Part shown: piece by piece, positions 1 through 7,403 of the stretch | How positions within the stretch are numbered: the stretch's first letter is position 1 | Layout: each line of letters begins with the position of its first letter | Source: Arthrobacter sp. ISL-95 | GTDB taxonomy: Bacteria > Actinomycetota > Actinomycetes > Actinomycetales > Micrococcaceae | Direction of reading: 5' to 3' | NCBI RefSeq assembly: GCF_018613695.1 | Contig: NZ_JAGGPR010000014.1 | Location: 39,582-103,581 of the forward strand | DNA: 64,000 nucleotides | Made by a program: the position numbers and the translations under genes | The notes under the pieces: model-generated | Told to the model about the DNA's origin: nothing | What the model saw: the letters and a program-made list of their open reading frames with translations, nothing else | The model's database searches: none

Positions 1-370
1 AGCATCTGCCTGAGACAAAGTTTGCTCCCGGGCTCTGATCCGGAGCTTGCGTCATTCGCCCTTGCGAAGGTGAACTTTTCTGGTCTTTGGCACCGGAGTA
101 CCTAGTTGATCTTTCCGACCACTCATTTTGGGTGTTTTTAGCACCTATTTGGGTCCGATTCAGCACCTAGTTGGCGCCTTTTGACTCTGTGCGCGCCCTG
201 TTGCGGGCAAGGTAAAGTTCACGGGACTGCTTTCCGTAACCTGCGCGGATTGTGACGCACGCTGTCACGGAGAGCTTAGTTCCTTGTTACTGCATCGACT
301 GGACTTAACATGTTGTGTTCGCAATGCTGTTAAGGTGCTCCAGCACAACCATCTACCTTTGGGGGAATCA
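1..370. other. Non-coding leader upstream of the WXG100-like operon
   Basis: No convincing gene is visible in this stretch. It is less GC-rich than the coding DNA around it. It carries three related short direct repeats: GTACCTAGTTGATC at 98-111, AGCACCTATTTGG at 140-152 and AGCACCTAGTTGG at 162-174. The region probably holds the promoter of the toxin operon, but I cannot assign a -35/-10 pair with confidence. Confidence 0.5.
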
Positions 371-709
371 ATGGCTATCTTTGATATGGGTGCCGAGACA
401 CTCGGGAACCTGAGCAAACAAACCGACGCGTCCCACCAGGACCTCGGCGCCCTGGTCCGCCGGTTCGTTGATGCCGTGACCCCGCTCGAAGGCAAATTCA
501 GCGGTGCCGGCAAAGCCACGTTCGATTCGTTCAAGAACCGGTCCGACCTCGTCGCGTCCGAGCTGAACACCGCCCTGGCCGGCATCGTCCAAGGCCAGTC
601 CGGGATGAACACCGCCTTCACCCAAGGCGACCTGTCCGCCTCGGATAACGCACGCCGCTCCGAAGGCGCCGCGAACTTCGACGCCGCACGATTCCAAGGA
701 CGGGCATAA
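371..709 (+). CDS. WXG100/ESAT-6-like small protein
   Basis: This 112-residue, largely helical protein has no signal peptide and looks like a WXG100-type partner for type VII secretion. The turn that carries W-x-G in the family reads F-S-G at about residue 43 (KFSGAGKATF), an accepted variant in actinobacterial relatives. Two amphipathic helices flank it. The ATG at 371 is preferred to upstream in-frame starts because a GGGGG stretch lies six bases upstream and the helical region begins here. It is first in a tight run with the next three genes (2-base gap to the next). The family is involved in ESX-type export and acts as a heterodimer. No ESX core genes (EccC, EccD) are in the window. The role here is inferred from context. 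Confidence 0.6.
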   Translation: MAIFDMGAETLGNLSKQTDASHQDLGALVRRFVDAVTPLEGKFSGAGKATFDSFKNRSDLVASELNTALAGIVQGQSGMNTAFTQGDLSASDNARRSEGAANFDAARFQGRA

Positions 710-711
710 TC

Positions 712-1017
712 ATGACCACCAACCGCATCGCCTACGACACCAACGTCTCCGCCCAGGTCCAGTCCGACATCCAAGCCCTCGCCGCGCAACTGGAAACCCT
801 CATCGCCGCCCGCCAGTCCGACGTGAACCAGGCCATGGCCGACTTCCGCGCCGACGGCGTCGACGCCGAATACCAGGCAGTCGAAACCCGCTGGAGCTCA
901 GCGGCGGACGAAGTCAAAGCCATCATCGCCCTGGTCCGGACCACCCTGGGCACCAACGACGACACCGCCACCACCGCCGCGACCTCTGCCCGCAACGCCG
1001 TGCAGAGCATCGGCTAA
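712..1017 (+). CDS. WXG100-like small protein
   Basis: This 101-residue helical protein is the second partner in the toxin operon. A W-S-S turn (RWSSAADEVK, about residue 60) stands where WXG100 proteins have W-x-G. The N-terminal half forms a long predicted helix rich in Ala and Gln. Spacing to the previous gene is 2 bases, so the two are probably co-translated and may form a heterodimer, as CFP-10/ESAT-6 pairs do. Assignment rests on size, predicted fold and neighbours, since sequence identity in this family is low. Confidence 0.55.
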   Translation: MTTNRIAYDTNVSAQVQSDIQALAAQLETLIAARQSDVNQAMADFRADGVDAEYQAVETRWSSAADEVKAIIALVRTTLGTNDDTATTAATSARNAVQSIG

Positions 1018-1047
1018 CCCGCCGGTCTCTAGAGGCAGGTGACTGGT

Positions 1048-1386
1048 ATGGCAGTTTGGAGTATTGATGTTGGCACCGCGCGGGCGGTGATCTCCTCGAC
1101 CGCCAGCTCTGTTTCGGCCTTGGAGGAACCGTTGGCCAGGATGCAGGGCGCGGTGGAAGGAATCGCCGCGGCCGTGCCGTCCGCCCAGGTTCAAGAAGCG
1201 TTGGGGGCGTTGATCGAGAACGGGGTGGTTCCGGCCACCACGGACGTGCTCGAGCGCAGCACCGCTGCCCTGACCGGGACCTCCGAAGCCGTGAGCCATT
1301 ACGCCGACGGCGACCTGTCCATGGCATCAACAGCGGCGTCCAGTGCCTCAACCGTGCACCTGTCCGTTTCGGCATTAGGGCGGTAA
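1048..1386 (+). CDS. Small helical protein of the toxin operon (DUF6507/ESX-associated type)
   Basis: This 112-residue acidic helical protein starts MAVWSIDVGTARAVI and resembles the short proteins of DUF6507 type that accompany WXG100 proteins in Arthrobacter. That match is from memory and uncertain. The ATG at 1048 is chosen over the GTG at 1039 because an AGAGGCAGG ribosome-binding sequence at 1031-1039 sits at the right distance. The stop is 2 bases before the big toxin gene, so this is the third of three small partners that probably help load or fold the toxin. No catalytic motif is visible. Confidence 0.5.
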   Translation: MAVWSIDVGTARAVISSTASSVSALEEPLARMQGAVEGIAAAVPSAQVQEALGALIENGVVPATTDVLERSTAALTGTSEAVSHYADGDLSMASTAASSASTVHLSVSALGR

Positions 1387-1388
1387 GT

Positions 1389-3725
1389 ATGGACTTCAGT
1401 CAGGTGTGTGTCGCAGGTCCGGGCGCGTCCGGGATCAGCGTTGACGGGCTCCCGCCGCTGCCGGACCCGGACGCCTTGGACAGCCAGGGCCAGGCCCTCG
1501 CAGCGTCCGGGAACGCCGTTCATTCCGGGGTCAACGACGCCGCAAAATCCTGGGCCGGTCTTTCCAGCGCCTACGAAGCCCCCGAAGCCGGGCAGGTCCT
1601 GACCGCTTTCAACCTCGTGTTCTCCCGCTCCCAGGACCTGGCTAACCTGACCAGCAACGCCGCCACCGTGCTGGCCGCGTACGCGGACCGGTCCAGGGAA
1701 CTGAAACAACGCATCAACACCCTCCGCTCAGAAGTCCACGCCCTGGACGAGCTCATCGGCGGCAACGATGACTGGCGTTCAAACCTGACAATCGTGGACC
1801 GTCACCGCAACACCATGGACAAAGCCAGCGCCCTGGCCCAAGCCATCCTCGACTCCGACGCCACCTGCGCCACCGCACTAAGCGCCCTCACCGGCGGGCA
1901 AAGCTACCATCCCCCGACCATCCCCCGGGCGAACCTCAACAGCTCCACCGACATGACCGCCAACGGCTTCACCCACGTCCAGCACTTCATGGGCAACGAC
2001 GAAAAACTCCCCGACCTTCCCTGGGGGCCACCGAACATCTCGGTCCGGCTCGGCGGGGCCGGCTCGGCCGGCCAAGGGTTCACCAGCGCCCTGATCGGCG
2101 CCTTTCAAGGCCTGCACACCCTGCTGTTCACCACCGACACGGCCAAGCAAGTCCAAGCCTGGCAAGGGATGTTCGCCCTCGGGGCCGCGGCGCTCACCAC
2201 CAGAAACGTGTTTGCCCGCGGCGGCAAAGACATGACACCCGATGAAGCCCAAGCCCTCCTGACCACCCTCAACGTGGCCAAGGAAACCATCCACTACGAC
2301 GAATGGGGCACCGACCCCGGCTACGCCATCGGCGCGACCACCTTCGACGTCGCGACTCTCCTTGCCGGTGGTGCCGGGGTGGGGGTTAAAGCCGGTTCGA
2401 CCGCCGGGAAGCTGGGCTTGGTGGCGCAGCGACTCAGCACCGCAACCATGGGCAGTCCACGGCTGGGAGTGCTTTCTTCGCCGCTCGGTAACGCCGCCAA
2501 CGGACTCTACCGAACCGGCCTTTTCCTGGATAAGCCCGGCTCCCTGGCCCTGAAATTATCGGACTTGGTGATGCCATCCCACACGGCTAAAGTGCTCGAC
2601 ACAATCACCCAGTCAAAAGCGGCGACATGGGCGGCTCTAGAAAACGCCAAACTTGGCGTGAAGGACCTCGTCACGGGAGGCAAACACGTTACCGCGGACG
2701 GGATGAACTCCCTTGCCAATGGCCTCCGTAATGTCGATGCGAGCCTTCCAACCGCCTTTCACCCCGAGCCCAGCGGTCTACTAACACGGACCGCGGACAA
2801 CTCATCGGTACCAAACTGGCTGGACAAGAGCGCTGCAGACATCCGGGGGAACACCCCTGACACACGGGGCGGTTCCGGTGCACTCGTTGAGGACGGCTCA
2901 CGGGCGCCGCATGCACCCGTGGTCCCTGACCCTTTCCCGCCACAGAACAACATCACCAACACCGTCGTCCTTCAGCATGGTCACGATTTCTTCCCGGTCA
3001 GCCGCAAAGACAACTTCGCAGCCAAGACCGGGCTGGAACCCAACACCTTGTACATCGTGGACAACCGCACCAAAATGCCAGATAGCACCGGCGGCCTCAC
3101 GGCTGACAGTCTTGAACGGTTCTATACAGATGCCACAGGCCGAGTCGATCGCGTAGACACGTACGCTGGTGTTAGAGGTGCCTGGTCCGTTGAACTGAAC
3201 AAGCGGATGCCCAATGTCACCTACAACGTGGCCGCGAAAACTGACGGTGGCTTGGAAAACCACTTCACGATCATCACTGATGACTTCGCCAAGCCCAAGA
3301 GCGTCGAAGCACACATCACCGGGTTGCTTAAAGGCGACATCAACCGCAGCGCATGGCAACAGATACTGGCCGGTATCCGTGTCGGCGGTCGCGGCTACGA
3401 GGGCGGCCACCTCATCGCATCCCTCTTCGCAGGACCAGGCGAAGGCGCCAACCTCATGGCCCAACTCATGTTCCAGAACCGCGGCCACGGAACCCCTAAC
3501 GTACCCGCGAACACCTTGGCGTTCTACCAACTCGAAAGAGACCTCATGACCAAGGCCCTCCACCGCGTCGACACCGCACAACCCTTAGACTTACGTCTAA
3601 AGGTAGAAGCCGTCCCCGGACCAAAACCCGGCCTCCCTAGCAGCGTGGTAGTCAGACATCGGTTCGACTCAACAGAGGAAATCGAAATCAACAGATTTGA
3701 TAATTTGCCTGATACGGAAGAGTAG
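1389..3725 (+). CDS. Polymorphic toxin: WXG-like head, DNA/RNA non-specific endonuclease-like tail
   Basis: This 778-residue protein has the build of a type VII-exported polymorphic toxin. Residues 1-130 are helical with a W-A-G turn (SWAGLSSAYEAPEAG, about residue 57), like an LXG/WXG head. The middle (about 200-480) is Gly/Ala-rich and partly hydrophobic and probably serves as a translocation or linker region. The C-terminal about 220 residues resemble the Endonuclease_NS_2 type: the core GGHLIASLFAGPGEGANLMA followed by an Asn-rich QNRGHGTPN segment matches the His/Asn metal-nuclease layout. It follows three small ESX-like genes and is followed after 3 bases by a candidate immunity gene. 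Its last 110 codons are partly duplicated at 4493-4806. Nuclease activity is inferred from the motif only. Confidence 0.7.
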   Translation: MDFSQVCVAGPGASGISVDGLPPLPDPDALDSQGQALAASGNAVHSGVNDAAKSWAGLSSAYEAPEAGQVLTAFNLVFSRSQDLANLTSNAATVLAAYADRSRELKQRINTLRSEVHALDELIGGNDDWRSNLTIVDRHRNTMDKASALAQAILDSDATCATALSALTGGQSYHPPTIPRANLNSSTDMTANGFTHVQHFMGNDEKLPDLPWGPPNISVRLGGAGSAGQGFTSALIGAFQGLHTLLFTTDTAKQVQAWQGMFALGAAALTTRNVFARGGKDMTPDEAQALLTTLNVAKETIHYDEWGTDPGYAIGATTFDVATLLAGGAGVGVKAGSTAGKLGLVAQRLSTATMGSPRLGVLSSPLGNAANGLYRTGLFLDKPGSLALKLSDLVMPSHTAKVLDTITQSKAATWAALENAKLGVKDLVTGGKHVTADGMNSLANGLRNVDASLPTAFHPEPSGLLTRTADNSSVPNWLDKSAADIRGNTPDTRGGSGALVEDGSRAPHAPVVPDPFPPQNNITNTVVLQHGHDFFPVSRKDNFAAKTGLEPNTLYIVDNRTKMPDSTGGLTADSLERFYTDATGRVDRVDTYAGVRGAWSVELNKRMPNVTYNVAAKTDGGLENHFTIITDDFAKPKSVEAHITGLLKGDINRSAWQQILAGIRVGGRGYEGGHLIASLFAGPGEGANLMAQLMFQNRGHGTPNVPANTLAFYQLERDLMTKALHRVDTAQPLDLRLKVEAVPGPKPGLPSSVVVRHRFDSTEEIEINRFDNLPDTEE
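3332..3645 (+). repeat. Toxin-tip direct repeat, copy 1
   Basis: This segment encodes the nuclease core from GDINRSAW to about PGLP. It is nearly identical to 4493-4806, at an offset of 1161 bases. The sequences differ sharply on both sides, so the repeat boundaries are crisp. Recombination between the copies would delete the first immunity gene and join the toxin to the second C-terminal tip and its immunity gene. Confidence 0.9.
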
Positions 3726-3728
3726 AAA

Positions 3729-4373
3729 TTGCCGCAAGCATTCAGACTTAACTCGCCGCAAGTAGCGACAGGACTTGAACGATTACACAACGAGGCCTTC
3801 TCCCCGAGCGGAGCTGGCTTTGTTGCTGATGACATCAAGATATCGGCAGTACTGCACGAAGGTTGGTCCCGGAGGACAGAGGCCACCTGGCTTCGGGGAG
3901 TGCCTCAGAGTCAGGACTTTTCGGTAACTTTTTCCGAAGAGGCTACCACCAATTGGATGTACGAGCTGAGACGTTCGTCCTACGTCGTCGGCCAGGGTAC
4001 TTGGACGAGCTGTGTCATACGAATTTCACAATCGGGTGATAATTACATTGAAGTTTTCGATGAGGAAATTATACGGCCCGAGAAGCTCACTAGAGTTCCG
4101 GACAGGCCGGCGGACGTAAAGACATGGGCCCGCGACCTCAAAGCGTTTCCGAGGACAATAAACAATATTCCGTCCTGGATGTCGGAGATATTCCGAGCTG
4201 AAGGAATTATCCCTCCCATCTACAATCCAAAGTTCCAGTCTGTGGACTGGAAAAACCGTCGCAGGCCAGTTACCGACAGAGGAACTGATTTCAGCATAGA
4301 ACCGGTCGTGATTGACCCCACACTGGAACCAGGCGCCTTCGCGAAGATCGGCAAAAAACTCTTCGGCGGATAG
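3729..4373 (+). CDS. Candidate immunity protein for the adjacent nuclease toxin
   Basis: This 214-residue soluble protein belongs to no family I recognise. It has no signal peptide or membrane segment. The TTG start at 3729 lies three bases after the toxin stop, with GGAAGAG at 3716-3722 as ribosome-binding site. It is clearly paralogous to the protein at 4889-5530: both have W-S-R-R-T-E near residue 43, GQGTWTSC or GKGTWTSC near 95, DLKAFPRT, and a C-terminal EPG.FAKI..KLFG. Position directly behind a polymorphic toxin, with a paralogue behind the spare toxin tip, makes an immunity role very likely. Codon use is more AT-rich than in the neighbouring core genes, which fits recent acquisition. 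Confidence 0.65.
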   Translation: MPQAFRLNSPQVATGLERLHNEAFSPSGAGFVADDIKISAVLHEGWSRRTEATWLRGVPQSQDFSVTFSEEATTNWMYELRRSSYVVGQGTWTSCVIRISQSGDNYIEVFDEEIIRPEKLTRVPDRPADVKTWARDLKAFPRTINNIPSWMSEIFRAEGIIPPIYNPKFQSVDWKNRRRPVTDRGTDFSIEPVVIDPTLEPGAFAKIGKKLFGG

Positions 4374-4463
4374 CCAGCACCAACGCCGGACGGAGCGCCC
4401 GTCAGCACTAACACGGTCACAAAGAGCAGTCGCAATCCAATCTCCCCGAAGAAGCGGAGCTGC

Positions 4464-4892
4464 GTGCGCCGTCGTCGAAGTTCAACTGCTCGAGGCGACA
4501 TCAACCGCAGCGCATGGCAGCATATACTGGCCGGTATACGTGTCGGCGGACGCGGCTACGAGGGCGGCCACCTCATCGCATCCCTCTTCGCAGGACCAGG
4601 CGAAGGCGCCAACCTCATGGCCCAACTCATGTTCCAGAACCGCGGCCACGGAACCCCTAACGTACCCGCGAACACCTTGGCGTTCTACCAACTCGAAAGA
4701 GACCTCATGACCAAGGCCCTCCACCGCGTCGACACCGCACAACCCCTAGGCTTACGTCTAAAGGTAGAAGCCGTCCCCGGACCAAAACCCGGTCTGCCTG
4801 GCAGCATTGAAGTCACGCACAAGTTCGATTCAGAGACACCCATGTTTCACGAGTTTCCGAATTTGCCTTTGGACCTAGAGGAGACATTTTGA
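4464..4892 (+). CDS. Orphan toxin C-terminal module (partial nuclease domain)
   Basis: This 142-residue reading frame starts with GTG at 4464 after the peptide PKKRSC and reads VRRRRSS, then joins GDINRSAW, the nuclease tail of the upstream toxin. About 105 residues match the full toxin almost perfectly. The last about 28 residues differ (EFPNLPLDLEETF instead of DNLPDTEE). It lacks the WXG head and the first half of the toxin domain, and I see no good ribosome-binding site. It is therefore probably a silent spare tip, not a working toxin. Its stop overlaps the start of the second immunity gene by 3 bases. Confidence 0.7.
   Translation: MRRRRSSTARGDINRSAWQHILAGIRVGGRGYEGGHLIASLFAGPGEGANLMAQLMFQNRGHGTPNVPANTLAFYQLERDLMTKALHRVDTAQPLGLRLKVEAVPGPKPGLPGSIEVTHKFDSETPMFHEFPNLPLDLEETF
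4493..4806 (+). repeat. Toxin-tip direct repeat, copy 2
   Basis: This is the second copy of the 3332-3645 segment. It encodes the same nuclease core with only scattered substitutions. Downstream of 4806 the coding sequence diverges into an alternative toxin C-terminus. Confidence 0.9.
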
Positions 4893-5530
4893 GTAGCGGC
4901 CAACTTGTGTGGAGCCCTTCCGTAACGGCAGGCCTCAGCCGTCTGCAAGGGGAAACATTCAAAGAAGGCGGCCTCGGCTCCTGTGCCCAGGAAGTCGTTA
5001 GCACCTCCGTGATCCATCAGGCGTGGTCTCGACGCACAGAGGAGATTTTGCGGGATGGTGTTTGGGGGTCGCGCAGTTTTTCCTTAGATTTCTCACGAGA
5101 GGCAATGAGCCAGTGGCTCAAGGAAATCCGATGCGAGTCGTACGTCCAGGGTAAAGGGACGTGGACAAGCTGCAAGGTCTATCTCTATCCAGATTCGGAC
5201 GGCAGACTTGAGGTCTTCGACGTGGAACTCCTCAGACCCGCCCACGAAACAACCATCCCTGATCGTCCGGCGGACGCACTGACATTGTTCCAGGACCTGA
5301 AGGCTTTCCCACGCACGCTGGACAACATTCCGCAGTGGATGTGGACTGTGTTCCGCGCCGAAGGCGTCACACCCCCTGTCTACAACCCCCAACTGCAAAC
5401 AGTCGAGTGGGCCAACAAACGCCTACCCGTCACCAAAACCGGCACCGACTTCTCCGCACAACCCCAAATCATCGACCCATCCAAAGAACCAGGCGTCTTC
5501 GCGAAAATCAGCCGAAAGCTCTTCGGCTAG
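4889..5530 (+). CDS. Candidate immunity protein, paralogue of the gene at 3729
   Basis: This 213-residue protein is homologous along its whole length to the candidate immunity protein at 3729-4373, with blocks WSRRTEE, YVQGKGTWTSC, DRPADALTLFQDLKAFPRT and a final KEPGVFAKISRKLFG. The TTG start at 4889 overlaps the stop of the orphan tip, and GAGGAG at 4878-4883 is a strong ribosome-binding site, so it should be translated even if the tip is silent. It is probably matched to the alternative toxin ending at 4807-4892. The divergence of the two paralogues alongside divergent toxin ends is what toxin-immunity coevolution predicts. Confidence 0.6.
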   Translation: MSSGQLVWSPSVTAGLSRLQGETFKEGGLGSCAQEVVSTSVIHQAWSRRTEEILRDGVWGSRSFSLDFSREAMSQWLKEIRCESYVQGKGTWTSCKVYLYPDSDGRLEVFDVELLRPAHETTIPDRPADALTLFQDLKAFPRTLDNIPQWMWTVFRAEGVTPPVYNPQLQTVEWANKRLPVTKTGTDFSAQPQIIDPSKEPGVFAKISRKLFG

Positions 5531-5570
5531 ACAACACCAACACCTGGAGCAGCCCAACCCGAGCTTCCAC

Positions 5571-5789
5571 GAGAAGCGGAGCCGCGTACGCCGTCGAAGA
5601 TCTTCCTCAAAAGGCCTCGACGAACTCGACAACCAGGCCGTTCCATCTGCAATCAGAGATTGGGTGCAGACCACGGCTTCGCGTCAATTCCAAGGACTGG
5701 AGTCGAAGGCACCCGGCGCCCACCTTGAGTGGATTTTCACCCACAACGAGGAACCAGCCGTTTCGATGGACCCAGCCGTCAAAAGGTAG
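5571..5789 (+). pseudogene. Start-less remnant of a second, unrelated toxin tip
   Basis: An open frame without start codon reads EKRSRVRRRRSSSKG and then about 59 codons ending at TAG 5787-5789. These include LDELDNQAVPSA and HLEWIFTHNEEP. The leading RVRRRRSS peptide matches the junction peptide CVRRRRSS of the orphan module at 4464, and the DNA (5573-5599) matches 4451-4480. The tail resembles the ends of restriction-endonuclease-fold toxins of the Tox-REase-5 sort, but that is a weak impression. It looks like the residue of an older toxin module left after recombination. Confidence 0.5.
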
Positions 5790-5886
5790 CTGGAACGCAA
5801 CCGCGTTATTGTCACTGTGTATATAAAATTCGCACAAAGGGAAGGCTAGCTTTTGAATCACCACAGAGGGCGGGGGTGCTCGAATA

Positions 5887-6417
5887 TTGAGTCGAAGATC
5901 AGAACAGTTGGATGCCTTAGTAAATGGATTGTCCCAGCTGATAAGCGATAGTGGTAGCTCAAAGGAGAAGTCTTTGGCCACCGGAGTGTGGCACTTTATT
6001 CTTGGAGATGCCATTCGCAATCTGTACGTTTTCGGTGATCAATACGTCATGTCCACTTCAAGTCGGCAGCTCAAGCCAAAAATAAGTTTTTTCACGCCCA
6101 ACCTGTGTGATATGGAGCTATTTTTAACGTATCGGTTCTGCAAGGATTTGCGATGGAAGGAGCATCTGCCGCTGCTTACTGTAACTTCAATGCCACCGAA
6201 CATGGCAAAAGCAGCTGCAGGATTCTCCATTGAAGAGGATAAAGACGACTATATATTAATAGAGGATGGTTCAAATAGTTTGCGGACAGGCCAGCTCCTA
6301 GACCTACTGCACTTCTCCTATTATTGCAGACTCACCCCTCAATATGTATTCTCCGCGCTTACTGAAGCCGACGGAAAACCTCCATTCTTTTTGAGAAATA
6401 GATTCCAAGAGAGATAA
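5887..6417 (+). CDS. Imm61/IFT-like immunity protein
   Basis: This 176-residue protein with TTG start is paralogous to the protein at 6887-7393. Shared features are a Y-V-x-S-T-S or Y-I-L-S-T-T strand, F-x-x-P-x-L-x-D-x-E-L near the middle (residues 75-85), YRF.., a T-S-M-P block, and RTGQ.. or RTGR.. near the end. This pattern fits the Imm61 family, which includes IFT (Rv3902c), the immunity factor of the M. tuberculosis TNT toxin. No TNT domain directly precedes it, only the remnant at 5571-5789, so it may be an orphan. The gene is noticeably more AT-rich than the rest of the window, pointing to transfer. Start is uncertain; upstream purine-rich sequence at 5865-5875 is only fair. Confidence 0.55.
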   Translation: MSRRSEQLDALVNGLSQLISDSGSSKEKSLATGVWHFILGDAIRNLYVFGDQYVMSTSSRQLKPKISFFTPNLCDMELFLTYRFCKDLRWKEHLPLLTVTSMPPNMAKAAAGFSIEEDKDDYILIEDGSNSLRTGQLLDLLHFSYYCRLTPQYVFSALTEADGKPPFFLRNRFQER

Positions 6418-6507
6418 CTTCTTTGAATCCTCGTGCCCTCTTGAGCAGCTTTGGCTGTCCTCTCCTCTCGCCACATATCCCATCGACCTTTGAAGGAATC
6501 CCCAACT

Positions 6508-6897
6508 ATGTGGAACCGCTATCCCGCTAACGACGGTGCCGTTAGCGAAAGCCGACAGACCCATGACTTATCCAAGTTCAGAAGCCAGTTCGGTGAAATA
6601 GTCGACCGTGTTGGATTCGAAGACGGTTCGTATCTCTACGCACTCAATGACGGCGAACCGGCGAGCTTCGAGGCTCGCTCGCTCCCTGTCAGTGATCTGG
6701 AGCGGCCATACGCCCCCTATCGCTTAGCGACCGAATGGCCCGATGGCATTCGGGGGTTGTACGTCGAGTCATCCATTGTGGCGCCCGGCTTCGGACGGCC
6801 AGGCGGGGCAACCCAGGTACTGTTCTTCGACGAACAGCACTCGCTTCTGACCGTTGAGGAACTATTAAAGTCGGGAGTCCTGTCCTATGAGCACTGA
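6508..6897 (+). CDS. Free-standing TNT-domain NAD+ glycohydrolase toxin
   Basis: This 129-residue protein is essentially one TNT domain (tuberculosis necrotizing toxin type, which hydrolyses NAD+ and NADP+). It opens with W-N-R-Y-P-A-N-D-G, typical of the domain's first strand. It continues with KFRSQFGEIVDRVG, RSLPVSDLERPYAPYRL and the C-terminal IVAPGFGRPGGATQVLFF, where the Gln matches the catalytic Gln of TNT. It has no WXG head and no signal peptide. The ATG at 6508 has AAGGA at 6493-6497, so it is translatable on its own; an in-frame TTG at 6451 lacks such support. It overlaps the next immunity gene by 11 bases. In M. tuberculosis the same domain is the tail of CpnT, directly upstream of IFT. 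Confidence 0.75.
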   Translation: MWNRYPANDGAVSESRQTHDLSKFRSQFGEIVDRVGFEDGSYLYALNDGEPASFEARSLPVSDLERPYAPYRLATEWPDGIRGLYVESSIVAPGFGRPGGATQVLFFDEQHSLLTVEELLKSGVLSYEH

Positions 6898-7393
6898 ATT
6901 GAAGCCGATGATTGATCGCCTGCTGGAAACTATCACCGCAGCCGGATATTCGATCGTCACATCACAGGATGGCTCGTGGTGCCTGTATAACCTCGGCGGT
7001 GAAATCAAGATCTACCTTCGGCAGGTGGATGACCTTTACATACTGAGCACTACTGAGCGGTCGCGCGAAGAACAGATACTTTTCACGTCTCCGCTACTGG
7101 TCGATATCGAGCTGGTACTCCTCTACCGATTCACGAATCTCTTCCGCCGCCGCGAACGCCAGCCATTCCTCATGCCGACATCGATGCCTGTCGTGGCAAG
7201 CAAAGCAGCTCCCGGCTACACGGTCTCCAAGGCCGGGACCGGCACATGGCTGCTCCAATCACCCGACAGCCCAAGACGGACTGGACGACAGATCACACTT
7301 ATTGAGTTTTCCCACTATGCAGACATGGGCCCTTACGAACTCTGGACGGCCATGAACGTGCAGGAGAATTCACCTTTCCGCGTCCCGACCTAG
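6887..7393 (+). CDS. Imm61/IFT-like immunity protein paired with the TNT domain
   Basis: This 168-residue soluble protein overlaps the end of the TNT gene (ATGAGCACTGA), implying coupled translation. It shows the Imm61 layout: a strand reading DLYILSTTERSREEQ, then LVDIELVLLYRF, a P-T-S-M-P segment, APGYTVSKAG, and RTGRQITLIEFSHYAD. It is paralogous to the protein at 5887-6417. By analogy with CpnT-IFT in mycobacteria it should bind and block the TNT NADase in the producing cell. Family assignment is from motif memory. The genetic arrangement strongly supports an immunity role. Confidence 0.65.
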   Translation: MSTELKPMIDRLLETITAAGYSIVTSQDGSWCLYNLGGEIKIYLRQVDDLYILSTTERSREEQILFTSPLLVDIELVLLYRFTNLFRRRERQPFLMPTSMPVVASKAAPGYTVSKAGTGTWLLQSPDSPRRTGRQITLIEFSHYADMGPYELWTAMNVQENSPFRVPT

Positions 7394-7403
7394 GGGCAGA
7401 CGG

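Noticed and set aside
2898..3581. Long minus-strand frame opposite the toxin nuclease domain
   Set aside because: High-GC third-position bias produces such antisense frames. It has no recognisable motif and no ribosome-binding site, and the plus-strand frame is clearly the real one.
4312..4710. An overlapping plus-strand frame over the orphan toxin copy
   Set aside because: It reads the repeat in the wrong frame, and the same out-of-frame peptide appears over the full toxin at 3214-3549. It is a by-product of the duplication.
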